From: Alphaproteobacteria bacterium
GTDB taxonomy: Bacteria; Bacteroidota; Bacteroidia; Bacteroidales; FEN-979
Length of the DNA: 64,000 nt
Direction: 5' to 3'
Assembly: GCA_009928665.1 (NCBI GenBank)
Contig: SACF01000001.1
Coordinates: forward strand, 186,001-250,000
The notes beneath the pieces are model-generated. The model was not told the DNA's origin, did no database searches, and saw only the letters and a program-made list of their open reading frames with translations. Positions 63,801 to 64,000 of this stretch are shown piece by piece; the stretch's first letter is position 1; each line of letters opens with the position of its first letter. The position numbers and the translations under genes were made by a program.

Positions 63801-64000
63801 ATATTGGTTATTCCGGTAGTATTTATAATAAACATCAGCCAAGATGGAATGGAGTACCGAGGTGGCCGGTTCCCGGCTTCCGGACAACTCATCCCGGAGC
63901 TCATGCACTGTCTGGATTATGAAATCTTCCTGGAATTCGGAATTTATTCTGATGCGGTAGAGAACCGCTTTGAGGTATTGCTGGGTATCATTTTGCCTCC
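57834..64000 (-). CDS. Alpha-2-macroglobulin-like protein (cut by window edge)
   Basis: The frame is open to the window end, giving at least 2054 residues; the true N-terminus lies outside, and the GTG at 63908 is not a likely start. Visible parts are an MG2-type region (ADRAIYRPGQNCYFKGIIL), several beta-sandwich domains, the central block TRWKLSGLAHTKTLEYGLI, and the alpha-toroid region with GGWTWFEGMPESRWI. The thioester site CxEQ is absent: the matching segment reads PPLNERQYQNADAIFNAF. Bacterial relatives trap proteases in the periplasm or at the surface; without a thioester it cannot form the covalent bond. A carboxypeptidase-like or export role is not visible. Confidence 0.85.
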   Translation of the reverse strand, partial: RQNDTQQYLKAVLYRIRINSEFQEDFIIQTVHELRDELSGSREPATSVLHSILADVYYKYYRNNQYRFRDRSRLSVINSDSITTWDLNTITEAITNEYLRSIQNSTLLKSVPIESVKAILESSADESQPNPGKRIKKSSRTAEVCPTLYDFLCNRALDFFSNSQGPQNQPPQWFSIDRPEFFGPSAAFSNLLNGPVAFPIRPLSYDSISTTEISFRIFQLLIDFHRNDKNPAALVTIELKRLAYVHDNAVFPSDSIYLEGLKKLEQSHIQSPWSTAVSFAAASLLHEWGQRYQPLRSTDHKWDIKAARELCESAITRFPDSDGAGNCRQLSDNIREPFLHLISEQAVPPEKTSLVKVEIKNIRELYFRLVQADPEVYAEKADRIGRKEFLKYLNQYPVKQAWKQTIPFDGDFQKHSVTLAVPPVLPGFYVLLCASEESFSIEKGTLTYTPFWSTRISFISNKNDDGSMDCIVLDRETGLPMKHVKAEAWERRYNYSKQEPVKVKLAEFFTDDHGMFRFAAPALNNRSSGNFFRFSFKDDLMITDNFFLYRNKPAEERSHLQTHFYADRAIYRPGQNCYFKGIILERTGDQTKIKPGQSTKVQFNDANGQKIAEQHFIANEFGSFNGSFSIPVGRLTGLMTIYNESGSISVSVEKYKRPTFEVILNQPEGNYKLNEKLTVTGKALGFAGNAIDDGMVQFRVVRSIRFPYRDWGWFCPVTNSPETEIAHGILKTGSDGGFSIEFTAVPDPATDKTTRPVFDFTITTDVTDLNGETQSVQQVVSVGYVSLLLNHNLKDIVNLHRDSLLKITTTNLNGRPTSSKVTVKISKLRQPDRAFKPRKWEQCDLNIMTREEFQSRFPYDIYANENDPSTWPVDKPVFEKTMTTPRDSVFKFNGVESRMLDQGTYAIVMIATDPFGGKIEIKNYFTAFNPDSREVPEQTLNWFVPLKTMGIPGENARFMIGSKEDLVNVMYEVRFRDSVVIRDWFKINDRATVVEVPIREQYRGNFSVNFTFVKHNRVFQNSQLVVVPYSDKNLDIWFETFRNRLDPGSHETWKIKISDSRHLPVKAEFLAAMYDASLDQFRSAPWSFHIYQRYNGLYPWEIHDGFGIRSGRSLGSPREGGSFSSIPEWQLNWFGLSYFGNAGGIRFFRGGKGSLDAPMIMDMTASSGRKNEALPPPEALAEKIASLPAPDPEKEGSDSALAGKSSPKPVENFRIRKNFNETAFFYPALVTDSMGSLLLSFTVPESLTRWKLSGLAHTKTLEYGLINKEVITQKDLMVFPNVPRFLRQGDTVVFSTKIVNLSDQDLAGEAVLELTNALTGKKMDFIIQSLTDTLIQNNRESGAGNRHITLSKNQSIQVSWTLAIPVGADLSLLQYRISARTGSFSDGEERAIPVLTNRMLVTESLPLPVRGKTSAVFVLDKLTGSGKTTDNSLKNYRLTLEFATNPIWYAIQALPPLNERQYQNADAIFNAFYSNSIAAFIANSNPSIKNVFESWKNATPDALQSNLEKNEELKSALLQETPWVVEALSESAQKRALGLYFDENNLNANLQKNLQLLEKLQQSSGGWTWFEGMPESRWITQNIITGLGHLDHLGITEIRRDPAIWNMVTKGIGFLDREIAEDFQNLKNIDKINLDDDHLSVTQIQYLYARSYFLNGSGLEIRSQTSEIREAFYYFKEQAEKYWTKNDRYIQGMIALALHRMDQKEIPGLIVKSLNEKSLHSTEMGMYWAGNREHDWYLWYEAPVETQAMMIEVFDEISRDEKIVEELKIWLLKQKQTQLWRTDRATVEACYALLLRGTDWLGSSSLGKENQDGITITVGKQKIDPEKLKDIKKEAGTGYFKISWQGSEIRPEMGQVKIVKSSDGIAWGALYWQYFEDLDKITPAKTPLKLEKKLFVEKLTPSGPVLLEIQMSKNSDSVNHAINIGDKLVVRIVLTSDRDLEFVHMKDLRASACEPVTVMKTTYPGMPGSGKTFIHKNSGSLSGYRYQDGLGYYQSTTDLATNFFFEYLPRGNYVFEYELRVNAAGVYSNGITTAQCLYAPEYSAHSEGIRIWVK

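Noticed and set aside
1..64000. CRISPR array or rRNA operon
   Set aside because: No regularly spaced direct repeats and no rRNA-like stretches were seen on either strand.

Overview
This window comes from a Bacteroidota chromosome, probably a Bacteroidales/Marinilabiliales-type anaerobe. The sequence reasons are a secreted protein with a type IX secretion C-terminal sorting domain, DUF4175 and DUF3857 proteins, a purH-mreBCD cluster, separate gltX and glnS, a sodium-pumping methylmalonyl-CoA decarboxylase operon, weak Shine-Dalgarno signals, and promoters of the Bacteroidota type (TTG, 19-21 nt, TAnnTTTG). No rRNA or CRISPR array was seen. Both window ends cut a gene: ybeY at the left and an alpha-2-macroglobulin-like giant at the right.

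Layout. 0-4.1 kb: ybeY, a degenerate RsbW-like ATPase and a DUF4175 coiled-coil membrane protein, all on the minus strand with overlaps. 4.2-8.3 kb: gltX, tRNA-Gln, glnS, folB, tRNA-Cys. 8.3-12.2 kb: purH-mreB-mreC-mreD. 12.3-14.8 kb: an ABC permease, a ferritin-like protein and uridine kinase. 14.8-19.0 kb: the operon mce-mmdA-oadG-bccp-oadB, which should epimerise methylmalonyl-CoA and decarboxylate it to propionyl-CoA while exporting Na+; udk follows after 4 nt. 19.1-19.6 kb: a CYTH phosphohydrolase.

19.67-27.48 kb: a 7.8-kb integrated element in the 3' end of tRNA-Ala(GGC). It is bounded by 13-bp direct repeats with a tyrosine recombinase next to the tRNA. It carries an XRE repressor, an excisionase-like HTH protein, a RepA-like P-loop ATPase followed by an iteron-like AT-rich site, a large protein resembling tail-associated proteins of Bacteroidota phages, a RimK-like ATP-grasp ligase and several orphan small proteins. 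No relaxase, capsid, portal or terminase was recognised. It is the best candidate for an undescribed system, either a phage satellite or a minimal integrative element.

27.6-34.7 kb: thpR, a small membrane protein, a 992-aa T9SS substrate, an ECF sigma factor with a membrane partner, a LutB-like Fe-S protein and rpiB. 35.1-43.2 kb: a plus-strand run of nadA, a YwqK/MORN-like repeat protein, an rluB-type pseudouridine synthase, a REC-PAS protein and two overlapping DUF3857 proteins. 43.2-49.4 kb: dnaG, a membrane polyferredoxin fusion, a PHP phosphatase and a U32 peptidase. 49.5-51.8 kb: pabA divergent from pabB-pabC, which with folB and a folD-like gene gives a folate theme. 51.8-64 kb: a D15-like outer-membrane protein, a lipoprotein, aspS, the divergent folD homolog, a regulator and the alpha-2-macroglobulin-like protein.

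All names are inferred by reading motifs; no database search was run.
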